Positions 6,493 to 6,893 of a stretch of 6,893 nucleotides of DNA are shown piece by piece. A model generated the notes under the pieces. The model worked only from the letters and a program-made list of their open reading frames with translations, did not search any database and was not told the DNA's origin. Within the stretch, counting starts at the first letter, position 1; the number at the start of each line of letters is the position of its first letter. Source of the stretch: Flavobacteriaceae bacterium. Its GTDB lineage: Bacteria; Bacteroidota; Bacteroidia; Flavobacteriales; Flavobacteriaceae. Position numbers and translations under genes: made by a program. Location of the stretch: contig NVSY01000022.1 in NCBI GenBank assembly GCA_002401385.1, forward strand, positions 46,545-53,437, given 5' to 3'.

Positions 6493-6784
6493 TTTCATGT
6501 GTTTAAAATTTTGTAATTAGGTAAAAATATTTCAAAATTTGAGAACCCATGTGAGCACTCGCTACACTCGTTCTCTCATCAATTTATTTTAATCATACCC
6601 TTTGGGGATTCTTTGATTAAAAAAATTCATGTTAGTTTCATGTGTTTAAAATTTTGTAATTAGGTGAAAATATTTCAAAATTTGAGAACCCATGTAAGCA
6701 CTCGTTACACTCGTTCTCACATGAATTTATTTTAATCATACCCTTTGGGGATTCTTTGATTAAAAAAATTCATGTTCGTTTCAT
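6493..6784. repeat. 143-bp tandem direct repeat, two copies plus 6 bases
   Basis: Copy 1 spans 6493-6635 and copy 2 spans 6636-6778; a third partial start, TTTCAT, follows at 6779-6784. By hand comparison the copies differ at six positions (6523/6666, 6553/6696, 6562/6705, 6576/6719, 6580/6723, 6634/6777) with no insertions or deletions, about 96 percent identity. No plausible protein is encoded in either copy; all frames lack a sensible start or are quickly closed. TTTCAT bounds each unit, consistent with unequal recombination or slippage at a short homology, or with a duplicated insertion. It could be a palindromic intergenic element of the REP/MITE kind, a structured RNA or a recombination site; the window alone does not decide. 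Confidence 0.9.
6649..6774. other. Three consecutive hairpins in repeat copy 2
   Basis: Hairpin A pairs AAATTTTG (6649-6656) with CAAAATTT (6676-6683) over a 19-base loop. Hairpin B (6683-6719) pairs TGAGAAC with GTTCTCA, has a CCA/CTC internal loop, then TGTAA with TTACA around the loop GCACTCG. Hairpin C (6720-6774) pairs a 19-base arm beginning CATGAATT with an 18-base arm ending AATTCATG, with one unpaired base, and has CCC-TTT-GGG near its tip. The same three hairpins exist in copy 1 (about 6506-6631), but B and C there carry mismatches. No run of T follows C on either strand, so it is not a standard intrinsic terminator. Confidence 0.65.
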
Positions 6785-6893
6785 AGTAATACTGTCCTGT
6801 TTCCTTATTCTTGACTCCGTTTTCACGGGAATAAATGCTATTCTATTTTTGAAACTACTCCTTTATTGGGTTCCACCCTTGAGCAGTCAATTC
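6785..6893. other. Right-end stretch, no gene called
   Basis: No gene with a start codon is visible. On the minus strand the last 39 bases read ELTAQGWNPIKE then a TAG stop. The GWNP pattern weakly recalls the arm/core-binding region of Bacteroidota tyrosine recombinases, but it is 12 codons long and followed by a second in-frame stop. A small CCGT-TTTC-ACGG hairpin sits at about 6818-6829. I cannot assign a function. Confidence 0.4.

Noticed and set aside
6493..6784. CRISPR array
   Set aside because: Only two long adjacent units with no unique spacers between them and no cas genes; it is a tandem duplication.
6660..6893. Plus-strand frame open from repeat copy 2 to the window end
   Set aside because: It has no ATG, begins right after a stop inside the structured repeat, and the translation looks like chance AT-rich sequence.

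Overview
The window looks like chromosomal DNA from a member of the Flavobacteriaceae (Bacteroidota). It is AT-rich, its starts lack clear Shine-Dalgarno sequences, and it carries matches to the Bacteroidota promoter consensus (TTTG, about 20 bases, TAnnTTTG). The proteins have a flavobacterial flavour. No species can be named from the sequence alone.

Layout from left to right. At 1-915 (+) is the 3' part of an endonuclease/exonuclease/phosphatase-fold protein whose start lies outside the window. A heptanucleotide repeat follows its stop codon, then a perfect 11-bp-stem bidirectional terminator (1031-1060) separates it from the convergent minus-strand genes. Those genes, in transcription order, are a CBS-containing CLC chloride transporter (5138-3348), an OsmC-family protein (3260-2841) and the single-strand exonuclease gene recJ (2803-1103). 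They are codirectional with gaps of 87 and 37 bp, so they may be one transcript. The 507-bp stretch upstream of the CLC gene is not empty. It holds a likely 48-residue lysine/cysteine-rich protein (5475-5329, minus) with its own TACCTTTG promoter element, and a weaker overlapping reading frame with a hydrophobic segment. At 5646-6428 (+) is a complete alpha/beta hydrolase behind a textbook Bacteroidota promoter placed so close to the ATG that the mRNA is probably leaderless.

The right end (6429-6893) appears non-coding. Its main content is a 143-bp unit repeated twice in tandem (6493-6778), each unit folding on paper into three successive hairpins. Most differences between the copies fall in stems, and copy 2 always pairs better. 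Beyond it, a 12-codon minus-strand fragment at the window edge weakly recalls a tyrosine recombinase.

The annotated genes are mostly housekeeping: DNA repair (RecJ), peroxide or thiol chemistry (OsmC), anion transport (CLC) and two generic hydrolases. They do not form an obvious pathway, and I see no defence system, CRISPR array or intact mobile element. The items most worth following up are the unannotated Cys-rich small protein and the structured tandem repeat.
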